From Trichosphaerium sp. ATCC 40318 (Eukaryota > Discosea > Flabellinia > Trichosidae): 64,000 nucleotides of DNA. Position numbers and translations under genes: made by a program. Positions within the stretch are counted from its first letter, which is position 1, and each line of letters begins with the position of its first letter. Under the pieces are notes generated by a model. That model made no database searches. It was given only the letters and a program-made list of their open reading frames with translations, and had not been told where the DNA came from. The stretch lies in contig JALMLS010000487.1 of NCBI GenBank assembly GCA_038496445.1, forward strand, positions 1-64,000, written 5' to 3'. Shown here one piece after another: positions 22,827 to 34,942 of this stretch.

Positions 22827-23551
22827 TAAACACATGTTGATCTCAAGTTTTAAACTAAGCCAAGAAATCTATGAAATAAGAACTGCTTATTAAAGAACAG
22901 CGTAACAACCCACATAAGTTGGTTTACCAAAGCAAAGTCACTTACCTCTAGTGTGACTTAACAAAAATCATGTGTTTCAACCGCGCTGGAGCAGCGTTTT
23001 CACTAGTACTCAGGTACAACTGTTTGCTGATGTTCATAGTATTAACCTGAGAAACACTTAGTAACAGATAAAGGAATCAGGTACCTTACTGGTGTTCCTG
23101 AGAGACACTTCAGTTACCGATGAAGGAATCAAGCACATTGCTGGTGTACATGCTATTAGTCCAGATAAAACACTAGTAACTGACAAAAGAGTCAAAGAAT
23201 TAAAAGGTGTTCATTAGCCTTCAGGAGATATGTAACCGACAAAGGGGTAATAGCTTTAAGAGTTGTTCACACAATTGACACATTGAGTATTGTGAAGCTA
23301 CTGACAAAGTAAAAGGTTTATTCTAACCGCCAATTCCAATTCTGGTGGAATGTACTATAGAGGCTAACAGTAAATAGCACAAGCAAGGTAAAAAAACAAT
23401 AAACAGGTGCAAGAACAACGATTTTATTAATACCCCGAAATGTTGTTATGGTACAATGGAAAGCTCACTGCACCGTTAATAGGCCAGAATGATTTATGAT
23501 CTATCATAAAAAGAAGCAAATAACAACCACACCTATGCGAGAACTTAACAG
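22827..23551 (+). pseudogene. Leucine-rich-repeat relic
   Basis: Plus-strand fragments at about 22980-23310 read as degenerate repeats (VTDEGIKHIAGVHAIS, VTDKRVKELKGVH) with several stops and frame changes. They match the style of the intact LRR gene at 19461-20150. No usable open frame remains. Confidence 0.5.
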
Positions 23552-24085
23552 TTAAGGAAGAAAAAAGAGAGTTGCAAAAAAGCGCTCATGTTTCTTCTCG
23601 TACGTAGATATGAACAGGTGACAATACTCATCAAGATTTTCATTGGGAGCAAAGGGTACTGCGGGATTTGCAAATATACGATGGGTTTTTCTACCCTCTG
23701 TAGTGAAAGAGAAGTCTCCTACTTTTTTCCCTTGATGTATAACTTCAGCAGTCATTTTATGGAACGTCCCTGTGTATGGACGTCCTTCTCCTGGGTCAAC
23801 TCTTCTAGTGTAGCTTTTTGTTGTAGTTATGTTTACTTCTACACAATAGCATTCCTTGGAAACACGTGTCATCTTCTTAACACCTCTTCTTATTTTATAC
23901 TCAGAGTATTCTTCATTTGATTTTGCTTTAATCTTTTCCACATATTCAGGAGCTATTTTTCCATCTAGCACTCTTATTACAGTGTTATTGAGAAAATTTA
24001 TTACACGCACCTGTGAGACTGAAATAGTGGCTGTCATACGGAGCTGTTTCAACGTAATAGTACTTATAAGGGTGCTACAAAACAA
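23552..24085 (-). CDS. Hypothetical protein
   Basis: A single 177-codon frame, with a possible later start at 24040 (MTATISVSQVRVI). The sequence is rich in charged residues and beta-like segments (YCVEVNITTTKSYTRRVD, GKKVGDFSFTTEGRKTH). It has no signal peptide or membrane helix and is not recognised. The amino-acid composition looks coding, and no reasonable overlapping alternative exists. A single-exon gene is unusual in this intron-rich window. Confidence 0.45.
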   Translation of the reverse strand: MFCSTLISTITLKQLRMTATISVSQVRVINFLNNTVIRVLDGKIAPEYVEKIKAKSNEEYSEYKIRRGVKKMTRVSKECYCVEVNITTTKSYTRRVDPGEGRPYTGTFHKMTAEVIHQGKKVGDFSFTTEGRKTHRIFANPAVPFAPNENLDEYCHLFISTYEKKHERFFATLFFLP

Positions 24086-25420
24086 AAATCAATAAGTTGA
24101 AAGACTGCCCAAAAGTGACATATCTCAGAATTTACATTTCCAATTCACGTAAATTACATTAACCAACAACACCTCTATTATTTCAATGCTGTCGCAGCGT
24201 ACAAACTCAACTTAAGTAAGTACTACTGCGTGTACACTTTTTGAGCTATCACGTATAAAAAGAGTCAAAGGCACTGATCAGTAGCAAGCACCATGACTTT
24301 CTGATCCTACCCCTCACATAAAGGGTACATCAATAGGGTAATTTGTGTACGCTAGTGGGTTGCCTGTATGCACAGACCATCTCGAAAACTAGCTTTAGTG
24401 CTAACGGTATTTCAGGTCAAACTCACAAAATGAAAACTTCAAAAAACTACCGTTAAAGAAAAGTCATGACTTTGATTCTTGTGGAGGAAGACGTAAAGCT
24501 GCAACACACAGGAGTATTAGCTTGAACTCTGTTTAGCTTTTATTGTAGAGGTATCCCATTCGTAGGTGATAAGGGTTTACTGTTACCTCGTGCAGCTCCG
24601 TTGTGGTTTTTTAGTCTTTTCTCCATCACTCGTACTCTCTCAATACTCTTACGTGGCGTCTATACAACATAAGGTACCTTTAGTTTAATTTCTTGTGCAA
24701 CTTCTCATCTCTGATGTTTTTTCAGTAGCATCGTGCTTATCTAGACAAAGCACCCGGAGTGATCCTTCTTTAAGGCTCTCGCTCAAACCCTTGTTTGTTT
24801 TGTGAGCTATTTTGTTTGCAGGCTGCAACGCTCAAGCTGCACGTATACACAGTGCTGAGGTTGCATTGAGCGTTATTGCAAACCATAAATAGTCGTTCAA
24901 AGTGTATTCTCTTTTAAACAAGCTATATTCGCCAACAAACTCTGTAATATTTACAAGAAAGCTGCCTTTTGCGTTCGTATGCGCAAGTCAAATTGTCACT
25001 CGCATTTGAAAATGCCTACATAATATGTTGCTCATTGTTGGCAATCGCTGCATGCTAGCTCAGTTGCGTTGGATCAGTTAAAAACTGTAAAACAGCACAG
25101 TTTTGTTTTCAGTGCCTAAAACGTTTTTTTACGCGTAGAAAATGCATATTAGCAATACTCGCAAAGTTCACTCAAAAAAAAATGACAAACCGCAGAAAAA
25201 AAAGTCAACATACTGTTGAGAACACAAAAAGGACTCTGGGGTTGAGCAATACAGTATATTAATATAAAAAAGAGGTGTTATGAACCCCACACAATTATCG
25301 AAGCTGTGTTGCTTGCTAGTGTCTCTATTAGCACTTTCTGTCCTGTACGTGTACACTTTTAGCTATTTTTTTGTCACTTTGAGCGTTTGGCGTAGAAGAT
25401 CACTTTGCAGTTCTTATTAC
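24086..25420. other. Sparse intergenic region with a dispersed repeat copy
   Basis: No gene was seen. At about 24185-24290 lies a diverged copy of the element found upstream of both ankyrin-PARP genes (the phrase TTTTTGAGCTATCACGT with flanking CAGCGTACAA). A shorter echo is near 25340-25380. Confidence 0.45.
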
Positions 25421-25449
25421 GCGTCGTTGACGTTATTGTAGACTCCTTG

Positions 25450-26810
25450 AGGAAGCGCAGTGATTGGTGACGCTTGTACCACAGATATTGGCTTGTGGTA
25501 CACCGAATTTTTGCTGTACGCAGGCATACCGTACACAAGTAAAGAGTGTACCTGTCAGCCCTTTTTTGTTTGTTAATTTTCTTATTTGTTATTCATTCGT
25601 TTCAGTCCACAACAGCCATACACCAAAGACTGTTTGAAGTATTGAACCTATCAGCAATCACAGATCCAAACAAAACGCCAGGTTCGTATTGATACACCAA
25701 ATCTTTTCCGTTACTGGTGTATTATGGTAAACTTGGAATGCAAAGATGCCGTTAATGCTATCTTGTGTGCCTTGCTTGGATTCAAGAGTCCTAATTTTTA
25801 CGTATAAACGTACTCAGATGGTCGCACTGAGAAACGTGTCAAAACATGTAGCACGTACGTAATAAGGTGTTGTGTTTGCCTCTCATACTCGGGATTATGT
25901 TTTCTTACGTTTTTGTGTTCTTAGTTTTTGCGAACTTTGTACATGTACTGTGGCGAAGCTACTGTTACCAATCCAGCAACAAACGCGACCGTTGCACCCA
26001 ACATATACTTTAAGAGTGGTAGAGATGCGTGTAAAGCAGCAAAAAGGCGACTTTGGTGTTTTCGGTAAATGGGAATTTGATGGTCACAATAAAGCAACTA
26101 TTGTCCGTCCTACAAGAAAAGTGAAACCAATTACTCAGGGTGAAACAAACGGTGTTTTTGAGTATTGTATTGATGCTCAGACAAAAGATGTTATAACAAA
26201 CTGCTCTTGGGGTTTCAATGGATCCTTTGCTGAGAGTAATATCGCTGGAAGACATTACGTTAAATCAGTGCTAGAGATGGATGTCAGTGTACATCATACA
26301 ATAAACTTACTAGGGAGTACTCAAAAGATTTCTCTTTTTCAAGAGGCTTTGACATGGCTCAGCTATTTGTATGCTTTTTTTTAACGTCTCATGTTGTCCC
26401 AAACTAACAGTTTATTACTAGATGGTTGAAGTACTCGGTACTGACATCGTTGTACTGAGTGCCCAGTCGGTAATCATGCAAATGTGACCTCATCAGCAGA
26501 GTGTCTCAAATGCCCTGCAAACACTTGCTATCCTCTGGAAACTCAGAAGTTGAGTGCGGTAAGTTGAATTACTATTAGTTTCCGGTGTACTTATACAAAA
26601 ATTAGCCGCATGTAATCCTGGATACCACCATAATTCCGCTACATCTCACATTACTCTCCATGTCCAACTGGTCCATGGAGTCCTGGTGTATGCTTTTTTT
26701 TGTTTGTTTTTTACTATCTACATACTCATTTCTTATTTTAGGGAAATGCTACTTGCTTGACCTGTGGTGTTAGCCATTACGCTCCTTACACTATGGCTCA
26801 ATAATTGGTC
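25450..26810 (+). pseudogene. Remnant of a secreted Cys-rich (ephrin-receptor-like / GCC2-GCC3-type) gene
   Basis: Scattered plus-strand exons are visible: DGRTEKRVKTCST near 25815, a 26000-26340 block (GVFGKWEFDGHN ... NCSWGFNGSFAES), and cysteine modules CPVGNHANVTSSAECLKCP, ACNPGYHHNS, and NATCLTCGVSHYAPYT near 26455-26800. The Cys spacing resembles ephrin-receptor-like/GCC2-GCC3 modules. The 26000 block seems to change frame, no signal peptide or membrane helix was found, and stops interrupt, so it is probably a decaying gene. Confidence 0.35.
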
Positions 26811-27464
26811 GAACTTCCCGCTTGGTACTGAAACTCACTGTGATGGATCATGGTAGCACATGATGGCGTTTGCTTGAGGATAATATTGACTCTGGTTCTG
26901 AGCATGGATATAACGTAAACTCTGTTCTTAACATTCCAGTCAATATGTCAACTTACAGCTTTGATCTTTTGTCAATAAAGAAAGCAAAAAAGCAAGTAGA
27001 CTAGAAAGAAGAGTTAACAAGAAACAACAAAATAATGGTGAAAATAAAATAGAAATGATTAACTTCCAAGCGCCTTCATCTTCTTGCATTAAATTAGAAC
27101 ACCTACAGTACAATCCACACTCCAGTAGAATTGGATTGATAGTGAATGAAGAGTATTCAATAGCAGGCTGAAATCGGATTTTTCAATTTGACACCAACTT
27201 TGGAGGTGTAGATAGCACTAATAATCCAATTTGATTGGTTGAAGCTTACCAAAGAAGATAGAGAAACAGTAAAATCAGTTGTTCAAAGTGTCGTTCTCGT
27301 TATCACAATGATACTCAAATTTAGGCTTCTCAAAATGAAACAAAACCTTCTGCCTCGAACGGTGATCACTACAATCTTGGGGTCATGGCTCACGCTGTAC
27401 ACAACTTGATCAGCGAAGACTATCACTCTTATACTGTCATGGGGTAAGTTTCAGATCCACAATA
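26811..27464. other. Region before the left duplication arm
   Basis: Short frames with stops were seen and no firm gene. A stretch near 27355-27445 (HAVHNLISEDYHSYTV) may belong to a retroelement remnant, but this is not established. Confidence 0.35.
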
Positions 27465-28290
27465 ATGACGGTTTCACAAAAACCAAACCTGCCTTTATCA
27501 AGTGCCCACATAGCTGATATAACTGATGCCTCTCAGAATAAACGATTGTCCTGGCCATATCAACAAAAGACGCCTTTGAAGGCTCAACGCTATAATAAAA
27601 AACTAAAAATAAATAAAAAACTGTTCTATTGTCTCGCTTTGTGTAAAGAACACAATGTTATCGGTTCGAATCTTACTATTGTGTGTAGATTTTCGTGGAG
27701 AAAACACAATCACAAAAAGAGATAACCATCCCTTTCCACGCATAGATAACACCTTTTGATTCGATTAAAGATGCTCTCCATCGATTACACATCACACATA
27801 ACGCCTGATCCAACCTTCATGATGGTGCATTCGACTCACTATTGGTTTGCACCTGACCTTAAGCACAGATTTACTCTTTTCACAGATGCATCAGACGTTG
27901 GCATTGGTGGTGTGCTCACACAGAGGTAGATTATGTAAGCACTCCACTTTTAAAACAAAATTATTTACACTCTGAAAATCGTTTTTAATGTTTGCTCGCA
28001 CAGATAATACATGGTGATGAAAAAGTCATTGATTACCACAGTAGAGTATTCCAAAGGCAGAAAATAATTAACGTGAATGTTTAGCCCATTGTAGACAGCA
28101 TCAAAAAGTTTGGATGATATGTCACTAATGGTCCTTTTACCAAAATCACAGACCCAGTCTTAAATGGTTACTGAACATCAAAAACCCGACTGGACGATAG
28201 GCTAGATGGATAATGAAACTTCAAGAACTGGATTTTGAAGTACAATATCGACCTGTTTATTAAAGAAATAGACGCAAGACACAGATTTCA
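27465..28290 (+). mobile_element. Decayed Ty3/gypsy fragment (RT end and RNase H)
   Basis: The most telling segment is at 27870-27925, which reads RFTLFTDASDVGIGGVLTQ, the classic first strand of the Ty3/gypsy RNase H domain. It is followed, over several frames and stops, by pieces matching the rest of that domain (PIVDSIKKFG, then TRLDDRLDG, then LDFEVQYRP-like). The RT region before it is short, because of a deletion relative to the right-arm copy. No LTRs, gag or full-length frame were found, so it is dead. Confidence 0.75.
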
Positions 28291-29759
28291 AAAGAAGGTA
28301 CTATCTTTAAAATGGGTAGCATTCATCAGTGACATAATTATTACCTTGTAGGAGCGTTTGTATAAACGCTTCACATTGAAAATGGCAGTATCTTGTAGCA
28401 CGAAACGAAAAAATAAAGTGTTAAATAAAGACAATCACAGTGAAAAGGGTCTTGAGGTTTTGTTAGCATTGTGAAGCTAGCAAGTGATTTGACAAGATGT
28501 CGCAAAGAAATCATCAGGAAAGCGTACAGTGATAGAGCGAAACAAGTGCGAACGGTTTTTCCCAATATACAGTTTTGAAAACAAAGAAACCCTTTTGGAT
28601 GGCAACACCTATTTTCTTTGTAGTTTGCAGTAATGTAGAACGCTTTTTTTAGCGGACACAAGACCTGATAACAAAACGAATTAGTTGAGCAGTTTTACGC
28701 CAGACCCAGTAATCATTTGTTTTTTGTTGTTTGATCACATGTCGAGAAAGTTTTTTTTTGTCTTGTGTTGCTATTTTCTATCTTTCAGTGTTTTCGTTTG
28801 TAACACTTTAGATTGTCAGAGTAGGCGATGGTTATTTAAATTCAGTGTTTTTGAGCTAGAGAACCAACAACACAGCTGGTATGAAAACGGCACCAAAGAA
28901 CTCTTTGCGCACCACAGTACGCTATCTAATCTCCAAAGAACGTGTATTTTGCGTAGAAGATTAACTATGATCTTTGTAGCGACATGAACGCTTCCAAACA
29001 TTCGTTGGAGCAAACTAACATAAGACTTAGAGTCTAAACTTTAATTAATGATGTAGTATCCATTGGTGATGACATGTTCACATAGCAATCCGCCATTCAG
29101 GTTTGAATAGTTCTGACCAAGTTTAGATGTACTCCGTGTACAGCTTCGCTTTGGTTATTTGCTTCATTCGCCTACATAGTTAACATTTAATCCAAAGCAA
29201 AAGTATCGACTAACCAACAGCGCTACGCGCCTTACACTAATTGTAAAGAAACTATTTTCTTGTTTTCTTCCCAGTGTTGTTTGGACACGCACAATGTGAG
29301 GCTCCTGACTGCGCTATATATGTTTGTAAGTCAAAAAATTTGTTCATTATGCTGTTTTTTGTAACCAAGTGGAAAAATTATTTTTATTGTCGGATTCTAT
29401 GCACTGATACATGTTGCATTAGTGTGCAAAGGATCAGGACAAAAATCGATTTTTCAAGCCAGATATGAGGACTTCTTTGTGGTTTTTTTGACCCAAAAAC
29501 GAGGAACATTTACAAATTGAGTGTCAGTTTGAAAATATAAAACACGCGTATTGACATGTAGATCTGTTGTTGAAAAAATCAGAACTGAACTTGACCGTGT
29601 TTGCCACAAATGTTACAATTCCTATTTTTTTCTGTATTTTCCACCGTGAGATAAACGCACGTGTTTCGTATCATTGACAGCTCATAAAAGTACATTCTAT
29701 CGTGAAGAGTTGACTTGAGTAATGTAACTATCTGGTCTCATGCACTGTGCTGGAGATTT
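28291..29759. other. Non-coding part of the left arm
   Basis: 28291-28850 aligns with the right arm (58530-59110). From about 28850 onward the sequence is left-arm-specific. No gene was seen. Confidence 0.45.
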
Positions 29760-30575
29760 TGTTACCTTTGAGAAGTTTACCAGCAATGCATGGTGACTTT
29801 GGTAGCCTGGGTTATTGGCTTCCCTCTTACGTTGTACTGGTCTTCAACCTTGTATCAGTGTTATCTTGTATATCAGTACAAATAAAGAATGCTGTTTATG
29901 TTGGATATATGTTGCCAGGAGTGACAAGAATCAAGGTAGGTGTTTTTCTTCCTTTACTCCAATATCATATGAAGCAGCACATTGTATATTTCGCTGGACA
30001 TAACATTTAGCAAATTATAGCGTAGTCAAAATACTGTAAAGTAGCCGTCATCCACTGACTGTTCCAAAAACCAGCCATTACAATACTGTAACGCTGCCTC
30101 TTTGCTTGTTCCTTGGACCATTAATATCACTGGTAACTAAATAACGATAACGAGGTTGGTTAGGCACCTTGTTGATGAACTTGCCTTGTCTTCTTGAAGC
30201 ATCTGTACTTGGATCTTTTGCTTTTCATTTGTACTTATTATTGTCATCGCCTTTACAAGTTTGCTTGAACAACTTTGGCACTTCTCTTCATGTACAGGTT
30301 TAGAGTCATCAAACGTAAAATGCTCTGTAGAATAAACGTACTGATGTCTGTGTCTTAGTATGTTATTGGACAGACTAGTCAATATCAAATAAGAGTTGCT
30401 TCAACAATAATTATCGTATTGGTCATAGCCATGTATTTTAGACAGTTGTTTGAGTATGTTGCATTCTCTGACAGCCATGTTATCGTTTGCGTCTAGAAGA
30501 TTTAGTGTTTTATAGTGTCGTTGGCAATAGTTTACGCTAACCTACTCATAATGTTAGAATAACCGTGCGCCAGCT
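29760..30575 (-). pseudogene. Third, dead copy of the PARP region
   Basis: Read on the minus strand, the order matches the two PARP genes: ILKQLSKIHGYDQ (about 30450), LRHRHQYVYSTEHF (about 30340), LPVILMVQGTS (about 30100), DDGYFTV (about 30045), GYMLPGV-type residues (about 29905), and QYNVRGKPI (about 29810). The catalytic His of HGT is Gln here, and stops and frame changes are frequent. It lies in opposite orientation to the left-arm gene, within the left-specific 2-kb insertion. Confidence 0.7.
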
Positions 30576-31316
30576 AGACAATAAATATGCGACTGTTTGG
30601 GAGGAAAGACAACGTCTTAGTGGCTATCATAGCGCACTGATGTTGTATGTTTGTGAAATGCCGGTAGAAGTATTCATCCATTTTTTTTTGGCTCTGTAAT
30701 ATAATCTTGTATTGTGTCTGCTCCAGGCTATTAATCATTAACTTAATTGTTCGAAAGCTTACAAAATATTTCGAACAAAACAGCCAAAAAAAAAAAAGTC
30801 TTGTCACAGATAACGTTCGTTAACAGCCTCCTGTTTAAGCCATGGTTCGAAAATTTCAGACGAATTTTTTTCGAACAACCTTGTTCGAAAAAAAAAAGGG
30901 ACCTGTTTCACCGCTGTCACAGCGTACAACTCAAAGTAAGTAAGCGCCACTTGTACAGTTTTTTGAGCTATCACGTGATAAAAAAGAGCCAAAAGGCACG
31001 TATCAACCTGTTTTTATTTCAGTTGTGCGCAAAACCGCTGTATGCGCTAGTGGAACTTGATTATTTGGTTAATTTGTTGAAGAAAAACCAAACACCAGAA
31101 ACACAAAAACAACAACACCTGTTTACTCGCGCAAGTAAATAAACGGCTTTTTTTGATTCACTTTTTTTGAGCGAACCGGTTTGGAACGCACAACTCACAA
31201 TGTTTAGGAAGAATTTCACTAATTTCAAGTATCTACGTCGGCAGTCACAGCTCATGTCGAACCAGGCGAAAAAAAAGAAATTAAAAGGTATTAACAACAA
31301 GTTGTTGGATACAGAA
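30576..31316. promoter_or_regulatory. Upstream region of ankyrin-PARP copy 1
   Basis: 30830-31316 aligns with the right arm just upstream of copy 2. It contains the dispersed repeat (30910-31000) centred on TATCACGTGATA and several TTCGAA runs. It is presumed to hold the promoter and 5' UTR; no TATA box was assigned. Confidence 0.4.
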
Positions 31317-34300
31317 TGTTTAATATTACCTCAGAAGAATTGAAACAACTTCAAAGGAAGGTGGAGTTCAAGGATATCACAACAGGTGTGCATTTTATAT
31401 CTTAGGCAGTTCATTTACAATTTATTTTTGTAGTAAATAAACTAAAGAAAAAGCTACGTAACCAAGAGACAGCCAATAAAATTCTATGGAATTCAGGTTT
31501 GTATAAATATGGTAGTACAGATATCAACCCAAATTAGCTTGGGGTAATTTGCCAAATATTTTGTCAATGTGTTTACAGGTCAATGCAAATATCAATGTTG
31601 TAGATAATGATGGCTGGACAGCTTTACATCATGCAGGTACAGTGTTGTAAATATACAATGTACTCACACTTCTCAGCATGTTATGGACACACACATATTG
31701 TACAATTATTGTTGGATGCTAATGCAAATATCAATGTTGTAGATAATGATGGCTGCACAGCTTTATATGATGCAGGTACAGTGTTGTAAATATACAATGT
31801 ACTCACACTTCTCAGCACGGCGTGGACACACAGATATTGTACAATTGTTGTTGGATGCTAATGCAAATACCAATGCAGATAATCATGGCTGCACAGCTTT
31901 ATATGATGCAGGTACAGTGTTGTAAATATACAATGTACTCACACTTCTCAGCACGGCATGGACACACAGATATTGTACAATTGTTGTTGGATGCTGATGC
32001 AAATATCAATGTTGTAGATAATGATGGCTGGACAGCTTTACATCATGCAGGTACAGTGTTGTAAATATACAATGTACTCACACTTCTCAGCATTGTATGG
32101 ATACAGAGATATTGTACAATTGTTGTTGGGTGCTAATGCAAATACCAATGCTGCAGATAATGATGGCTGTACAGCTTTACATCATGCAGGTACATTGTTG
32201 TAAAAATCTATATATGTTGCTGGATACATCTTTTTTAAAAAGCCACTTTAATTTTTACACTTACTAGCCAAAAATGGAGACAGCAAAGTTATTAAACTAT
32301 TAATTAAATACCGTGTAAACATTGATACAATTGATAACAAAGGATGGACTCCTTTATTTTATGCAGGTGATTACACATTATTATGCTACAATGATATGGT
32401 AACACTATTATTAGCACAGCATAAACAAACCTCAACATTTCTCATTTTATCAAATGCAAGTGATGTTTTCTCACGCACCATGAGCAAACAAAGAATTGAT
32501 TTTCAAACTGTATTGATGAAGGTGGTCGATAATGATCCTGCTTACACCAATGTGTTTGAAACTCTCTTGACACACTTTCCAACTGATAAACAACAAAGCC
32601 ACAAACTATGGCTATCATATGCTTATGATACAGATAGTCCACAATGGAGGTGCAATCTTGCAAAATGGTTACAGTACTTGGTACTTCTTTTTAATATCAA
32701 CAAATGTTGACTAATCACACCTCAAGCCTACACGCCATTACTTCAAGCTTGCAATTCAAAAAGGCATTTGTGCATTAATTTGTACTTACAATCGCATATT
32801 TGTACAATCTTTGGTACAAACTTCTCACTGGTTTCAAATTATTTATCATTATGTTAATGTAGAGCTTTTGGGTTATCCGTGGAGAACTGATGGAAGGTAT
32901 TTTGTTTGATTTACCAGATTACATGTGGAGTGAAAAACAAACTGGTACTGTTGCTGAAATGTGTGCAGAAGAAGGGTGGTGTATAAACTCCATTCAACCA
33001 GATCAAGATGACGGTACATGTCTATTAGTTTTTACATTGCAATATTTATTTTTATACAGTATTTAAGGACAATTTTGTATGCACTTATTGTGACAAGCAC
33101 AAACAAGAAAAAACTGTACATACATGACATAAAACAAGTTTTTAAACTGTTTGCAGAGGTTAATTTATAATGCTACACTGAAATGTAAGAGTAATCTTTA
33201 CACTATTGAACCTATCATACCAACTACAGCACTAATATACACTACAGCAGGTACAAACATCTCTGTTGTTTTAATCATTTGACTTGTTATCAAGGATTAA
33301 ATGGTACAACACCTTGGAGGTTGAACCCACGATTGGATTATGCACATGGCTGGGATAGGTCTAATAACAAGTTGAGTTTGTTCACGTTTCTATTGTGTTT
33401 AACAACAATAAAGGGGATTTGTTGAAAAGGCAACTCACTACAGGACATTGGATATTTTCAACAAGACTGACACTGTAGCCAAAAGAGAATTAGCATTTCT
33501 CCAAGACCAATTGTCTAAAATGCATGGATATGATCAAGTCAAACTTGTATCAGCACAACTTGTTTGCAATGATGTACTACTTCAAAACTTTGGCATGTAC
33601 ACTACGATACTCAAACATAGGCACCAGTATGTTTGCCTAACACAATGTTTTAGAAAGTACTTATACTTTGTTTCTAGAGAAGTACCCAAACTATTTTGTA
33701 AAAAAGATTGGCAAGGCAATGATCGAACAAGAATTGTCGAGAAGTTGTCATCTTTGACTGTTGATGAAGAAAGCTCAACTAACAAAGGAGAGGTACTTGT
33801 TCCAATACCATTCCTTACATAATCAATTGTTCAGTTACCTGTTGTGCTAATGGTGCATGGAACGAGTGCTAACGCTGCTAAGAGTATTGTAAAAGCTGGG
33901 TTTGGAACTGCAAGTGCATTGGATGCAGGATACTATGGACAAGGAATCTACTTTACAGTACTACTAATGTCAATTAAGTATTCTCTTTCTGATATTTTAT
34001 AATAGAGCAGTATCACATATGCTTGTTCTTATGACCGTGATTCAACTAAAAAAACACTGATTTTGAGTCTAGTTACACCTGGCAACACATATCCGGTACA
34101 GACACCGGTTGTATACATTGTATTTACAACAAGACTAGGTAATAGAAAGACCTGAAGACTCCAACAACCTTATGGGAAAACCTATTAAACCAGGATATCA
34201 AAGTCATTATGCAGTGGTAAACAACAAGGGAGAAGCAGTAAAAGAAAATATTGATAAGTATCCGCGTGATGAGTTGGTTGTGGCTCAAGGTAATGTCTGG

Positions 34301-34942
34301 TAGTATAATGCATTGTATTTATTGTTTGTTTAGATGTTCAAGCTGTTGCACGTTATGTCATTAAGGTTGTAAAGAAACCAAAGAAACGGGTTCAGAAGAA
34401 AGGTAAAACACCAAACAAGAAATCAAACAAGAACACCAAGACTTCCAACACAAGTATCAACAAAGAAGTAAAAGAAAAAGATAATTCAAAATCAGAAGAT
34501 GAAAGCGAGTCAGATGACCTGATTGATGAGGACGATTTCATAACTGAACGGTATGACATACACAAAACATAACAGCATATTAATTTACTCTTAAAGAAAA
34601 TTATGGGGAGCTGCCGATCGAAATCTACCAGAACAACCAAGCATGCAAGATAAGTTTGTAACATCCTTACAAGAACAAATTGAGAAGCTAAAGCAAAAGA
34701 ACAAAACCATCCTTGAAGAATCAAACACCGTAAAAGAGAAAAATGTAAAGCTTGAGGAATCAAAGTTCAAGCAACTCAAGAGAATCACTAAAATTGAGCA
34801 AGATAATGCCAACCACAAGGAAAACAACATCAAGCAACTTGAGAGAATCACTAAACTTGAGCAAGACAACTCTAAAATGGAAGAAGCGAATTCAGCTCTA
34901 GCAGAAAAATATGCCAAACTACTTGCTGAATTGAAGCCTTGA
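31317..34942 (+). CDS. Ankyrin-repeat / PARP catalytic / coiled-coil protein, copy 1
   Basis: The ATG at 31317 opens a short helical N-terminus (MFNITSEELKQLQ). Ankyrin exons follow: a partial one (31579-31636), then 31677-31775, 31816-31911, 31952-32050, 32091-32189 and a diverged one (32268-32366). Most are 96-99 bp, flanked by ~40-bp phase-1 introns. A middle region (32415 on) includes a CTYCDKHK segment. The PARP fold carries the full H-Y-E triad: His in VHGT (33856), Tyr in GIYFT (33949) and Glu in DELVV (34271). A Lys-rich then Asp/Glu-rich linker leads to a coiled coil (LERITKLEQDNSKMEE), stop after 34942. The architecture is tankyrase-like, so poly- or mono-ADP-ribosylation of ankyrin-bound clients is plausible. 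The junction near 32800-32870 is uncertain. Confidence 0.8.
31579..32189 (+). repeat. Tandem array of ankyrin [exon + intron] units, 5 copies
   Basis: Five related exons separated by four introns of exactly 40 bp (31637-31676, 31776-31815, 31912-31951, 32051-32090) repeat with a ~138-140 bp period. The introns are almost identical to one another (GTACAGTGTTGTAAATATAC and on, ending TTCTCAG), as similar as the exons. The whole exon-plus-intron unit was therefore duplicated. Confidence 0.9.

Noticed and set aside
27655-27690. tRNA B-box-like GGTTCGAATC near the left arm start (and its partner at 60350)
   Set aside because: It lies within retroelement-derived sequence, and no cloverleaf forms in either copy.
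32367-32414. Frameshift between the two PARP copies after the last ankyrin exon
   Set aside because: The copies differ by 5 bp here, but the difference falls within a phase-1 intron (GTGATT ... TTAG), so both frames stay open.
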